NCBI GenBank assembly: GCA_965247815.1
Contig: CBDFHW010000012.1
Location: 578,805-642,804, forward strand
DNA length: 64,000 bases
Source of the DNA: CBDAQA01 sp965247815
GTDB taxonomy: Bacteria > Planctomycetota > Phycisphaerae > Tepidisphaerales > Tepidisphaeraceae
Reading direction: 5' to 3'
Positions 46,444-54,027 of this stretch are shown piece by piece. The notes below the pieces were generated by a model that was not told where the DNA came from, did no database searches, and saw nothing but the letters and a program-made list of their open reading frames with translations. Positions within the stretch are counted from its first letter, which is position 1. Every line of letters begins with the position of its first letter. Made by a program: the position numbers and the translations under genes.

Positions 46444-47367
46444 TTACGTCTTCACCAGTCGGAAACTAACCTCGTAGCGAAAAAATTGAATGCTCGGCAC
46501 TATCGATAACGCGCTGCGAATTCTTTCGTCATCTTCCAACGCGATGATCGCGCCGTGAACGCTCTGGCCGCCTTCCGCCAAATTCTTTTTCACGTACCCC
46601 ATGTACCGCAACGCCTGGCCGACGACGGCATCGCTGGGTTTCCCCTTTTTAAGCTCGACCACCAGCAGCTTTTGTCGGTCTTTACTGATAGCGAGGATGC
46701 CAATCGTGCCGACGTCAGATTGATACTGTTGTCCATCAATCTCGCCGTTCTGCGAATGGATATCGTATTCTTTTCCGAGGTCAGTCTTGGCCCAATTCTG
46801 CACCAGGAAATCTTCCAGATGTTTTTCTAATTCGAAACTGGCCAAGTCTTCGATTATTGGATCGCATGGATCCAATGCGCGAACGGAGTTGCCGGCGACC
46901 AGTCGCTCGATTTCCTCACCGAACTCAGAAATGTTTTTGACTCACCCGATGAGGTCGACAGCCCGTCGAAGACGGCTGGTCATCGCGTCTCTCGAAAGGC
47001 TCTCGGAATGCCAACGGACGGGGCGCCTGTGCTGGAGGATTCCGTCTGCCGCGTACGAATATCCCCCGACGATTTCCCCGACATAGACATTGCCGTCCGC
47101 CGCGGGGCAAAGGACGATGTCGTCAACGGCGATCGTCCTGGACACGGTCCATATAACGCCGCAGTGGTGACCGATGGAGATCTTGCTCTTGTCCGCGTTG
47201 CCGTTCAAAAAAAGCGAAGCAAGCGTCGATTTGGATGCATCATGGTCCGACAGCAATTCCGACAGGTCGCGGCGGATTCCGTAATCCGTGCCGATAAAAC
47301 CCCCGGCCACGCATTCTGCAGTGCGCTGGCCTCCACTGCCTAACCGCACACGGTAGTAATTTTTCAT
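46444..47367 (-). pseudogene. NucS-like endonuclease gene with in-frame stop and missing catalytic Asp
   Basis: Two collinear open segments in one frame. The N-terminal part (47367-46942) begins MKNYYRVRLGSGG and runs to LRRAVDLIG, then TGA. The C-terminal part continues VKNISEFGEEIERLVAG and carries a NucS/DUF91-type nuclease domain (LEKHLEDFLVQNWAKTDLGK, LLVVELKKGKPSDAVVGQAL). Known relatives are single proteins of about 300 residues joined exactly here. The metal-binding Asp expected in the IDIL strand is Gly (TIGILAIS; GGC for GAC). Together these argue for an inactive gene. The C-terminal ORF might be translated alone from TTG 46875. Confidence 0.78.
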
Positions 47368-47419
47368 TCAGCCCCCTTGGTCGGAATTGATGATCGCCGA
47401 TCCAAATAATCGGCGTCGA

Positions 47420-49333
47420 TTACATCAGCGCCTTAACCGCATTAAGAATCCCGGCCGGGTCGAGGCCCTGGTAGCCCATCTGTTGCCAGAGACCGCCCGA
47501 GCCTTCCTTGTGGACGCCGATGTGGTTGTATTTGCCCTTAAAGCCATATTGCAGCAGGTAGCTGCCGAACCGGCTGCCGAGGCCCGTTTTCACGTTGTAC
47601 CCTTCGGCGATCAGCACGAACGGGGCGGTTGCGAGCTTTTTCATCATCGCTTCGTCGACCACGTTCAACGTGCATTTGTTTACCAGACCGACCTTCGTGC
47701 CCTGCTCTTTTAGGGTCAGCACGGCATCGAGCGCGCGGTAGACGGTTTCACCGAAGCTGACGATGTAACCGCCGCCGGGGCCGGCCTCGCGGATGATGTC
47801 GTCCTTGCCGGGTTCGAACGCTTTGCCTTGATAGATGGGCTTGCCGGCGTCGTCGAGTAAGTCGGGCACCGGGGCGCGGTTGCTGAACAGGAACCGAAGG
47901 CCCGGGTCGTTGAAGATTCGTTTCAAGCACTGGGCGAACTGGTGCTGGTCGGCGGGGAAATAAAGCCGGGTGGTGTCGTCGCCGTGCCCGGGCTTTACCC
48001 CGCCGTCGGCGAACATGCTGTTGATGCCGAAGTGGCAGGTGTTGTCAGCCATGTCGTCGCAACCGCTGTGGCTGAAGTGGGCGATCACGTTGCTGAAATT
48101 CAACCGCGACATCGTGATTTCACTGATGCACATTTCGAGGAACGCGCTGAAGGTCGCGAAGATGCCCTGCTTGCCTTTTCCGGACCCGAACCCGGCCGCG
48201 GCGCTGAAGTTGCCGCGCTCCATGATACCGCCCTGAACGTACACTTCGGGGTGTGCTTTTCGAATGTGGGCCGTGCCGCAGGAGCCTTCCAGGTCGTTGT
48301 CGAAGACCCGGACGTTGGCGACTCGGTCGGCTTCGCTCATGCCGTCCAAAATTGTGTTGATGATCTTGCCGAAGTCGTCGCGGTTCTTGCCGACGCCGCT
48401 GCTGCCTTTGTAGGTGATCGGGCTCTTCTCGGGTTTGCCGGCCTTGAGCATTTCGATCGCTTTTTCGTACCCGCCGCGCTTTTCCAGATACTTCACGGCC
48501 GTTTCGACCTTGAGCACTTCGTGCGCGTGCGGGCTGCCTTCGGCACCTTCGATGCCGGGCGCCATCTCGCGCTTGATCACCAGCCCGTGTGGCTGGGCGT
48601 TGGAGAAGACTTTGCACAGCGCGATGTACAGCGCGTCGATGTCCTCACCCATCGTGGTATCGGCCAGGTACCCGTAACCGGCCAGCGTGCGGGTCAGGTC
48701 GTAACCGGACATATACGTCTGCGGGTGACCGCTGATGGTGACGTTGTTGTCGTCGATCAGCATTTTGACGTTCAGCTGCTTACCAACGGCAAGGCGGGCG
48801 GCTTCGGCGTTGTCGCCTTCCATTTGGCTGCCGTCGGACCCGAGCACGATGATCGCCTTCCCCGGGTTGGCCATCGCGACGCCGTTGGCGAACGCCCACA
48901 TGTGACCGAGCCGGCCCGAGCTGAATTCGACGCCGGGCGTTAGCAGCTTTTCCGGATGGCCCGGCAGACCCTGGTCGTACTCGCGGTAATGCAGCAGTTT
49001 CTCGGCCGGCATCGCGCCGTTGAGAACACTGAGCAGATACTGCGTCGCCACGCGGTGCCCGGCTTCGTCGTAGAACACCGGCACGATCGGAGCCCCGCCG
49101 GCAATGAAACCACGGACGATCATCACTTCCGGCACCGTGTCGTACGCCCCGCCCGTATGACCGCTCAACCCCTTGGCCCCCGCCAGCGCGGTGAAAAACA
49201 CGATCGCGTCCCGGCAGAGCTGAATGTTGTGCTTCAGCGTAGCCTTCTGGTCGTCGGTCAGCGTGCTCTGCTTCGGGTCCAGCGACAAAGGTTTCAGCTT
49301 GCTCAGATCGATTGGGAAAGTTTCAGTGGCCAT
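47420..49333 (-). CDS. tkt: Transketolase
   Basis: About 637 residues from the ATG at 49333 (MATETFPIDLSKLK). The thiamine-diphosphate site is GSDGSQMEGDNAEAARLA ... DDNNVTISG. The middle Pyr domain has DNDLEGSCGTAHI, and GRLGHMWAFANGVAMA is also typical. It is an unusual transketolase of the kind found in some planctomycetes rather than E. coli-like; a related dihydroxyacetone or formaldehyde transketolase activity cannot be excluded. It moves two-carbon units between ketoses and aldoses. Confidence 0.88.
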   Translation of the reverse strand: MATETFPIDLSKLKPLSLDPKQSTLTDDQKATLKHNIQLCRDAIVFFTALAGAKGLSGHTGGAYDTVPEVMIVRGFIAGGAPIVPVFYDEAGHRVATQYLLSVLNGAMPAEKLLHYREYDQGLPGHPEKLLTPGVEFSSGRLGHMWAFANGVAMANPGKAIIVLGSDGSQMEGDNAEAARLAVGKQLNVKMLIDDNNVTISGHPQTYMSGYDLTRTLAGYGYLADTTMGEDIDALYIALCKVFSNAQPHGLVIKREMAPGIEGAEGSPHAHEVLKVETAVKYLEKRGGYEKAIEMLKAGKPEKSPITYKGSSGVGKNRDDFGKIINTILDGMSEADRVANVRVFDNDLEGSCGTAHIRKAHPEVYVQGGIMERGNFSAAAGFGSGKGKQGIFATFSAFLEMCISEITMSRLNFSNVIAHFSHSGCDDMADNTCHFGINSMFADGGVKPGHGDDTTRLYFPADQHQFAQCLKRIFNDPGLRFLFSNRAPVPDLLDDAGKPIYQGKAFEPGKDDIIREAGPGGGYIVSFGETVYRALDAVLTLKEQGTKVGLVNKCTLNVVDEAMMKKLATAPFVLIAEGYNVKTGLGSRFGSYLLQYGFKGKYNHIGVHKEGSGGLWQQMGYQGLDPAGILNAVKALM

Positions 49334-49642
49334 AGTGCGGAAGAATATCGAGGGAAACCGGAATCTTGGCAAGCCGACGAGCCGCTTTTGCCCGAGATCC
49401 TTATTTCCACGCGGATTTCGGCTTCAGCAGCTTGGTCGTCGTTCTTGCCAAACTGGATAGCGAATAAGTTCAAATTAGCTGAACCGTCGCCAAAGCCGTT
49501 GTCGTAAGCGACAATGAAAACGATTCTTGACTAAAGTCGGATCCAAGGGACACTCAAACGGATAGATCGTTGTCGCAAAACGGGATGCGATCGCACGCAG
49601 TGCGAAGGTTAATGCATAGTCATCCACCTCTGGAGGTTTCTG
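49334..49642. other. Intergenic stretch between transketolase and a lipoprotein gene
   Basis: Divergent promoter region of 309 bases. I see no gene and no repeat that I can name. GGAGG at 49631-49635, seven bases before ATG 49643, is the ribosome-binding site of the lipoprotein gene. Confidence 0.5.
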
Positions 49643-49972
49643 ATGAGTCGTGTTGTGCTTCTCGGCATCGCAGCAGTCCTTGGAATAATTATCTTAAGCG
49701 GTTGCGATAGGCAGTCGGCAAATGCTGCGATCAGGACCGAAGCCCCCGGGCCGCAATTAATTGCGTCGGGCGAACTGCTCAATGTAACGCTCTGGGAAAA
49801 GCCTGTTCAGCGGGCGAACGAAGACGGCTCTAACAGCGGCAATACGCTTCCGAAGGGTTCTCGCGTTAGTGTGTATGCGAATTTTATTCTTGTGACTGAC
49901 TCAGCGGGTGTGACTAAACTTAGCCTCAATGGGTGGTACACTGATTTGCGTTTCAAAGCAGATCCTCAATAA
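49643..49972 (+). CDS. Small lipoprotein
   Basis: A 109-residue protein. The signal peptide ends in a lipobox, IIILSGCDR, with the lipidated Cys near residue 20. The rest is a small soluble domain (NVTLWEKPVQRANEDG, KGSRVSVYANFILV) with no recognised family. It lies just upstream of the IS cluster. Confidence 0.75.
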   Translation: MSRVVLLGIAAVLGIIILSGCDRQSANAAIRTEAPGPQLIASGELLNVTLWEKPVQRANEDGSNSGNTLPKGSRVSVYANFILVTDSAGVTKLSLNGWYTDLRFKADPQ

Positions 49973-49984
49973 CCAGTAGATGCT

Positions 49985-50033
49985 GGGAAACGTAAAAGGG
50001 GAAACGTAAAAGGGGGGGGAAACGTAAAAGGGG
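49985..50033 (+). repeat. Three tandem GGGAAACGTAAAAGG units
   Basis: Copies start near 49985, 50000 and 50018. The last runs straight into GGGGACATCAC, the left arm of the palindromic repeat split by the two insertion sequences. Confidence 0.8.
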
Positions 50034-50040
50034 ACATCAC
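50032..50040 (+). repeat. Left 9-bp target duplication of the IS5-type element
   Basis: GGACATCAC here matches GGACATCAC at 52345-52353. The younger IS3 element now separates this copy from the IS5-type element. Confidence 0.75.
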
Positions 50041-50104
50041 TGGGCTTCCCCACTAAGCGCGGGCGCTGCGGAGGGCAGAGTAATATCTGTCCAAAGGAGC
50101 GTCC

Positions 50105-50386
50105 ATGGCACGAAGAAAGTACACCCGGGAGTTCAAGATCTCCGCGGTGAAGCTGGTGAATGAGCAAGGGTATTCGGTCGTCGATGCGGCCAAAAGTTTG
50201 GGAGTGGACCCCAATTGTGTCCGCGGGTGGGTCGGCAAGTTTGGAGCCGAGGCCGGCTTGGCGCCGACTGGCGACGGAGCGATGGCGGCGGAGCTGCGTC
50301 GGTTGCGCAAGGAGAACGGCCGGCTTTTGATGGAGCGCGAGATTTTAAAAAAAGCAGCTCAGTTCTTCGCAATGGAGCAGCTGTGA
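50105..50386 (+). CDS. IS3 transposase OrfA
   Basis: A 93-residue helix-turn-helix protein (KYTREFKISAVKLVNEQGYS, VDAAKSLGVDPNCVRGWV) with a C-terminal leucine-zipper-like stretch (AAELRRLRKENGRLLMEREI). An A7G run at 50347-50354 is a -1 frameshift site of the type used by IS3 elements to make the OrfAB fusion. Confidence 0.93.
   Translation: MARRKYTREFKISAVKLVNEQGYSVVDAAKSLGVDPNCVRGWVGKFGAEAGLAPTGDGAMAAELRRLRKENGRLLMEREILKKAAQFFAMEQL
50347..50354 (+). promoter_or_regulatory. Programmed -1 frameshift site of the IS3 element
   Basis: AAAAAAAG in the OrfA frame TTA-AAA-AAA-GCA; slippage by -1 moves the ribosome into the OrfB frame, giving the active OrfAB transposase. Confidence 0.75.
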
Positions 50387-51243
50387 AGTTTGCCTTCATC
50401 GAAGAACACCTCCGTGACTTTCCGGTTGAGGTTTCGTGCCAGGTGCTGGATGTCAGCCGCTCGGGTTACTACGACTGGATCAACCGGCCTGCGAGCGAGC
50501 GGTACAAACGCCGGGAGGAACTGACGGCCAAGGTCAGAACCGCCGCCGTGGAAGGGCGCGGCGTCTACGGCAGCCCGCGGATCTATAAAGCCCTGGTGGC
50601 CCGGGGCGAAAGCGTGTGTGAAAACACGGTGGCAAAAGTGATGAAAGCGGCCGGAATCCGGGCGAAACAAAAGAAAAAATTCGTGCCGACCACCACCGAC
50701 AGCGACCACCCCAACCCGGTGGCCGGCAACGTGCTGGACCGGCAGTTCGCCGCCGAACTCCCGAACCAGAAATGGGCGGTGGACATCACTTACATTCCGA
50801 CCGACCAGGGATGGATGTACCTGGCGGGGGTGATTGATTTGTGCAGCCGGATGATCGTCGGCTGGTCGATGGCGGATCACATGCAAACCGATCTGGTGAG
50901 TGATGCGCTGCAGATGGCGATCGCGCGAAGAAGCCCCGAGAAAGGCCTGCTGCACCACAGCGACCGCGGCGTTCAATACGCGAGTGATAATTACCAGCAG
51001 CTGCTGGAATCGCATGAAATGAACCAGAGCATGAGCGGCAAGGGAGACTGCTGGGACAACGCCGTAATGGAAAGCTTCTGGTCCACGCTCAAGACCGAGT
51101 TGGTGCATCACCAGAAGTTCGCCACACATGACCAGGCCCGGGCGTCGATCTTTGAGTACATCGAGGTGTTTTATAATCGCAGACGTCTGCACAGTTCGTT
51201 AGGCTATGTCAGCCCCGAGATGTTCGAGGCGAGCCTGAATTAA
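50383..51243 (+). CDS. IS3 transposase OrfB (DDE integrase domain)
   Basis: About 286 residues if read alone from GTG 50383; more probably made as an OrfAB fusion. DDE residues are in WAVDITYI, LHHSDRGVQYAS and DNAVMESFWSTLKTE. The HTH_21 region YKALVARGESVCENTVAKVM precedes it. No frame damage is visible, so the element may be active. Confidence 0.93.
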   Translation: MKFAFIEEHLRDFPVEVSCQVLDVSRSGYYDWINRPASERYKRREELTAKVRTAAVEGRGVYGSPRIYKALVARGESVCENTVAKVMKAAGIRAKQKKKFVPTTTDSDHPNPVAGNVLDRQFAAELPNQKWAVDITYIPTDQGWMYLAGVIDLCSRMIVGWSMADHMQTDLVSDALQMAIARRSPEKGLLHHSDRGVQYASDNYQQLLESHEMNQSMSGKGDCWDNAVMESFWSTLKTELVHHQKFATHDQARASIFEYIEVFYNRRRLHSSLGYVSPEMFEASLN

Positions 51244-51282
51244 CCCCTCCGCAGCGCCCGCGCTTGGTGGGGAAGCCCACAC

Positions 51283-52344
51283 GGCTTAGTCTCAATCCTC
51301 CTTTGTTCGGCGCGTGTTCGGTAGCGCGAGTTGGCGGCAGTCGCTACAGACTGCGTGATGGAAACATGTCGATCACAAAAGGAGTTGCTGCTTCGAGCCT
51401 ATCAGTTCGCAAAGCGAGTCTGGCCGGATTATTCGAGTCCGTTCAGCCGCCAGGACTTCACTCGGCCGCAGTTGTTCGCCTGTCTGGTTTTGCGCGAGTC
51501 TTTCAAGTTGAGTTATCGCAAGACCGAGGTGTTTCTCCGCGACGTTCCCGACTGGCTGGCGGAGTTGGAGATGAAGCAGATTCCTGACCACAACACGTTG
51601 TGGCGCGCCTTCGGCGTGCTGCTGAAGCCGTCGAAGGTGAACAAGGCGCTGGATGTTTTTGCGGAGATGGAATCGGCGGAGTTGTCTGCCGCGTTGCGAG
51701 TCATGCCGCTGACGATGGACAGCACCTGTTATGAGCCCCGTCATCGAAGCCGGCACTATGATCGCGTTTGCCGGAAGATGGCTCGCTCACGCACGCCGGA
51801 TGCTGAAAAACCCGGCAAATACGGGGCCGCGGTGAACGCCTCGCGAAGCGCGGTCCTGAGGCGCATGCCCAAACTGGCGCTGGCGGCAGCGGCGGGGACA
51901 CATCGCATCCTCGCGGCCAAAGCCGGTATCGGCAACGGGTCGGATGCTCCGGATTTCTGTCCGATGCTGGAAGCATCGTGCAAACGCGCGAAGGTGCGCG
52001 TGGCCGTAGCCGACGCCGGCTATGACTCTGAATCCAACCATTGTTTTGCGCGCGAAGAAATGAAGGTGCGGTCGATCATTCCGGCGGCGATTGGAAGGCC
52101 CACCGGCAAGGCACCGACCGGACGGCATCGCCGCAACATGAGGAACCGATTCAATCGCCGTGCTGACCATAACATGTACCGCTGGCGATCCCAGAGCGAG
52201 ACGATCAACAGCATGATGAAAAGGAATCTTGGTGAGTATCTCAGATCGATTATTCATCGCCGCCGCCGGCAGGAGATGCTGCTAAGATGCCTGGCTCACA
52301 ATTTGATGCTCGGACCGGAAAAAGGGAGGGGTTGAGACTAAGCC
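51283..52344 (+). mobile_element. IS5-type insertion sequence
   Basis: 1062 bp with imperfect inverted repeats: GGCTTAGTCTCAA at the left (51283-51295) and its complement at the right (52332-52344), continuing with mismatches. The 9-bp duplication GGACATCAC (50032-50040 and 52345-52353) fits an IS903-like group of the IS5 family. Only CAC separates it from the IS3 element. Confidence 0.88.
51358..52335 (+). CDS. IS5-type DDE transposase
   Basis: About 325 residues from ATG 51358. The first Asp is in LTMDSTCYEP, the second in VAVADAGYDSESN, and the C-terminal Y(2)R(3)E(6)K signature of the IS4/IS5 superfamily is exact in YRWRSQSETINSMMK. The frame is intact. Confidence 0.92.
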   Translation: METCRSQKELLLRAYQFAKRVWPDYSSPFSRQDFTRPQLFACLVLRESFKLSYRKTEVFLRDVPDWLAELEMKQIPDHNTLWRAFGVLLKPSKVNKALDVFAEMESAELSAALRVMPLTMDSTCYEPRHRSRHYDRVCRKMARSRTPDAEKPGKYGAAVNASRSAVLRRMPKLALAAAAGTHRILAAKAGIGNGSDAPDFCPMLEASCKRAKVRVAVADAGYDSESNHCFAREEMKVRSIIPAAIGRPTGKAPTGRHRRNMRNRFNRRADHNMYRWRSQSETINSMMKRNLGEYLRSIIHRRRRQEMLLRCLAHNLMLGPEKGRG

Positions 52345-52428
52345 GGACATCACTCATTATTAACAATCGGGTCACAATAAGAACGACCGCCAGAGTCGAA
52401 AGACGAATATTGAGTGATGTCCCTTTTT
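52345..52428. repeat. ~88-bp MITE-like palindromic repeat, copy 1 (split by the IS pair)
   Basis: The right part of a repeat whose left end lies at about 50026-50040. Termini are GGGGACATCACTCA and TGAGTGATGTCCC, inverted. The interior contains CAATCGGGTCACAATAAGAA and CAGAGTCGAAAGACGA. The sequence resumes exactly at GGACATCAC after the IS5-type element. Confidence 0.88.
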
Positions 52429-52437
52429 AGAGTGAGT

Positions 52438-52528
52438 AAAAGGGGACATCACTCATTATTAACAATCGGGTCACAATAAGAACGACTGCCAGAGTCGAAA
52501 GACGACTATTGAGTGATGTCCCTTTTTA
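52438..52528. repeat. ~88-bp MITE-like palindromic repeat, copy 2
   Basis: Nearly identical to copy 1 (two or three changes) and only ten bases from it, in the same orientation. Terminal arms AAAAGGGGACATCACTCA and its near complement. No coding capacity. Confidence 0.92.
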
Positions 52529-52569
52529 GAGACTCCGCCTTAGCCAGCGGACGCTGTGGCACGGCCACG

Positions 52570-52615
52570 CGTCGCGTCGAAAGTGTGTCGTCGGTATAGT
52601 GTCCGTCAGCGTGTC
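52570..52615 (+). promoter_or_regulatory. Repeated upstream module A with TATAGT
   Basis: GTCGAA, TGTC and GGTATAGTGTCCG are shared in the same spacing with module B at 52929-52974. The small membrane protein gene starts 84 bases after its beginning. TATAGT could be a -10 element; no good -35 is visible. Confidence 0.5.
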
Positions 52616-52653
52616 GCGTTGGCGACCGCAGTTTCTCATTGGTTGTGTGACAC

Positions 52654-52902
52654 ATGTGTGCACCGGCTCGAATCCTCGGCGTCCTTGCAATCGCTGGTGG
52701 TCTGGTTTTCCTCGGGCCGCCGGTAGTCCTTCTCAACCAACACTTTCAATTTGTACGCCAACCTTGGGGCGTCTTTGATATGCGGTTTGGTAGTGTGCCA
52801 GTAAGTGACAGAGCAGTCGGCATCGTGTTAACGTCAGTAGGCCTTCCCTTGCTCATCCTCGGCGTGGTGCTCACATTTCGGCGGTCAGAACGTGTCGAAT
52901 AG
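52654..52902 (+). CDS. Small two-helix membrane protein
   Basis: An 82-residue protein with hydrophobic helices at about 7-27 and 55-74 and a short charged tail. No recognised family and no clear ribosome-binding site. It lies downstream of module A in the repeat-rich patch. Confidence 0.55.
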   Translation: MCAPARILGVLAIAGGLVFLGPPVVLLNQHFQFVRQPWGVFDMRFGSVPVSDRAVGIVLTSVGLPLLILGVVLTFRRSERVE

Positions 52903-52928
52903 CCGGTCAATGCTGTCGATGGCCCACC

Positions 52929-52974
52929 GTCGAGTCGAACGCCTGTCTTTGGTATAGTGTCCGCGGGCGCATCG
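52929..52974 (+). promoter_or_regulatory. Repeated upstream module B with TATAGT
   Basis: Second copy of the module at 52570-52615. The HAD-like gene starts 88 bases after its beginning, almost the same distance as at the first copy. Confidence 0.5.
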
Positions 52975-53016
52975 GCCGCCAGAGATTGTCATCCGTTATT
53001 AGACAGGAGCGACGGT

Positions 53017-53385
53017 TTGCCTAACGACGAACAACCACCGCCGCTTATCGTTTACGTCGACGTGGACGATACGCTCGTTCGATCGATTGGTGCCAAGCGT
53101 ATACCGATGTCGGGTTCCATTGAACATGTCCGCTCACTTGCCGCCGACGGCGCCCAATTGTTCTGTTGGAGTTCCGCTGGCGGCGAATACGCTCGTGAGG
53201 TCGCGATGGAACTCGGCATCGAGAATTGTTTCACCGCCTTCTTGCCAAAGCCCCAGGTTCTGTTGGATGACCAATCGTTTGGGGAGTGGCGGAGAGTGGT
53301 CACTGTGCATCCAATGCAATGTGAATCGGAGTCGGTCGTAACGTATCGCTCAATGATCTCAACCGGCAGTCGGCCCGTCGAATAA
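53017..53385 (+). CDS. HAD-like phosphatase domain protein
   Basis: About 122 residues. TTG 53017 is chosen as start because AGGAG lies seven bases upstream (53005-53009) and the longer frame has no site. HAD motif I is VYVDVDDTLVRS, with a Ser in FCWSSAGGEYA (motif II position), a Lys in LPKPQVLLDD (motif III) and the acidic pair DD of motif IV. It is short for a HAD enzyme and has no cap domain. Confidence 0.7.
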   Translation: MPNDEQPPPLIVYVDVDDTLVRSIGAKRIPMSGSIEHVRSLAADGAQLFCWSSAGGEYAREVAMELGIENCFTAFLPKPQVLLDDQSFGEWRRVVTVHPMQCESESVVTYRSMISTGSRPVE

Positions 53386-53410
53386 TCAGCCTAGGCTGAA
53401 GGAAAACATA

Positions 53411-53499
53411 GAAGGGGACATCACTCATAACTCACAATCGGGTCATAACAAGACGACCGTCAGAGTCGAAAAACAGATATTGAGTGATGTCCCTTTTTT
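53411..53499. repeat. ~88-bp MITE-like palindromic repeat, copy 3
   Basis: More diverged than copies 1 and 2 (several changes in the interior), with arms GGGGACATCACTCA and TGAGTGATGTCCC. The open frame at 53480-53776 begins inside its right arm. Confidence 0.9.
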
Positions 53500-53776
53500 G
53501 GGAATCTCCCTTTTTTGGGAATCCCTGCTTTCGAGCGGCTTTGCCTCTACGTGGTGCATTGAAGTGTTGCATGAGGGGGGCTTCCGCTGGGGTCATGGTC
53601 CAGGGGGTCCACTTATCACCACCTATACGCACCCCTTAGTCCTCTGGTGCTGGGTTTGTGGCGCGGTCGTTGCCGGTGCGGTAGTGCTGTTTGAGAATAT
53701 CCGCCTCATTCGGCGTTGCCGTCGGAGCAAAACGCGGTTTCACCGGTCGTCGAGGTGGACTGGCGGCGGTCCTTGA
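53480..53776 (+). CDS. Possible small membrane protein, start in a repeat
   Basis: A 98-residue frame from TTG 53480. Its first ten codons are repeat sequence. One membrane helix (PLVLWCWVCGAVVAGAVVLF) is visible, then a basic tail. It could be a truncated gene whose front was replaced by the repeat, or start later near GTG 53567. Confidence 0.3.
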   Translation: MSDVPFLGISLFWESLLSSGFASTWCIEVLHEGGFRWGHGPGGPLITTYTHPLVLWCWVCGAVVAGAVVLFENIRLIRRCRRSKTRFHRSSRWTGGGP

Positions 53777-54027
53777 TGCGTCGCGTTTTGTCGAGCAACC
53801 GCAAGACCATTCAAGAGTTCGATCGGCTCATGACAACGCGACGCCGACCGTTGAGCGTTGGCTTATCGCACCCCTGCAAACTGATGCCTGCACCCGGCCT
53901 GCCGAATTAGAATCTTGTTGTAGGCAGATTACCCCTTTGCCCGATTGTCTGTGTGGTGTTATAGTCCCTCGTAAGCAAATTACGTGCCTTTTGTACGATT
54001 TCCGAGTGGGTGCATCGCAGGACCGCT
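53777..54027 (+). promoter_or_regulatory. rpoN upstream region with a candidate promoter
   Basis: TTGCCC (53937-53942), a 17-base spacer and TATAGT (53960-53965) form a plausible sigma-70-type promoter, 63 bases before the rpoN start. No gene is supported in the rest of the stretch. Confidence 0.5.

Larger units (their letters stand above)
50041..51279 (+). mobile_element. IS3-family insertion sequence, apparently complete
   Basis: 1239 bp bounded by near-perfect inverted repeats of about 35 bp: TGGGCTTCCCCACTAAGCGC at the left, and its match, with one change over that stretch, inverted at 51245-51279. The ends are TG...CA, as in IS3. A 3-bp target duplication CAC flanks it (50038-50040 and 51280-51282). 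It holds two overlapping transposase frames. Confidence 0.93.

Noticed and set aside
4682..47367. Genome-wide reassignment of TGA to an amino acid.
   Set aside because: Many intact genes here end in TGA (for example the NfeD-type gene, pdxA, ligase and lgt), and two of the three interrupted genes carry further damage.
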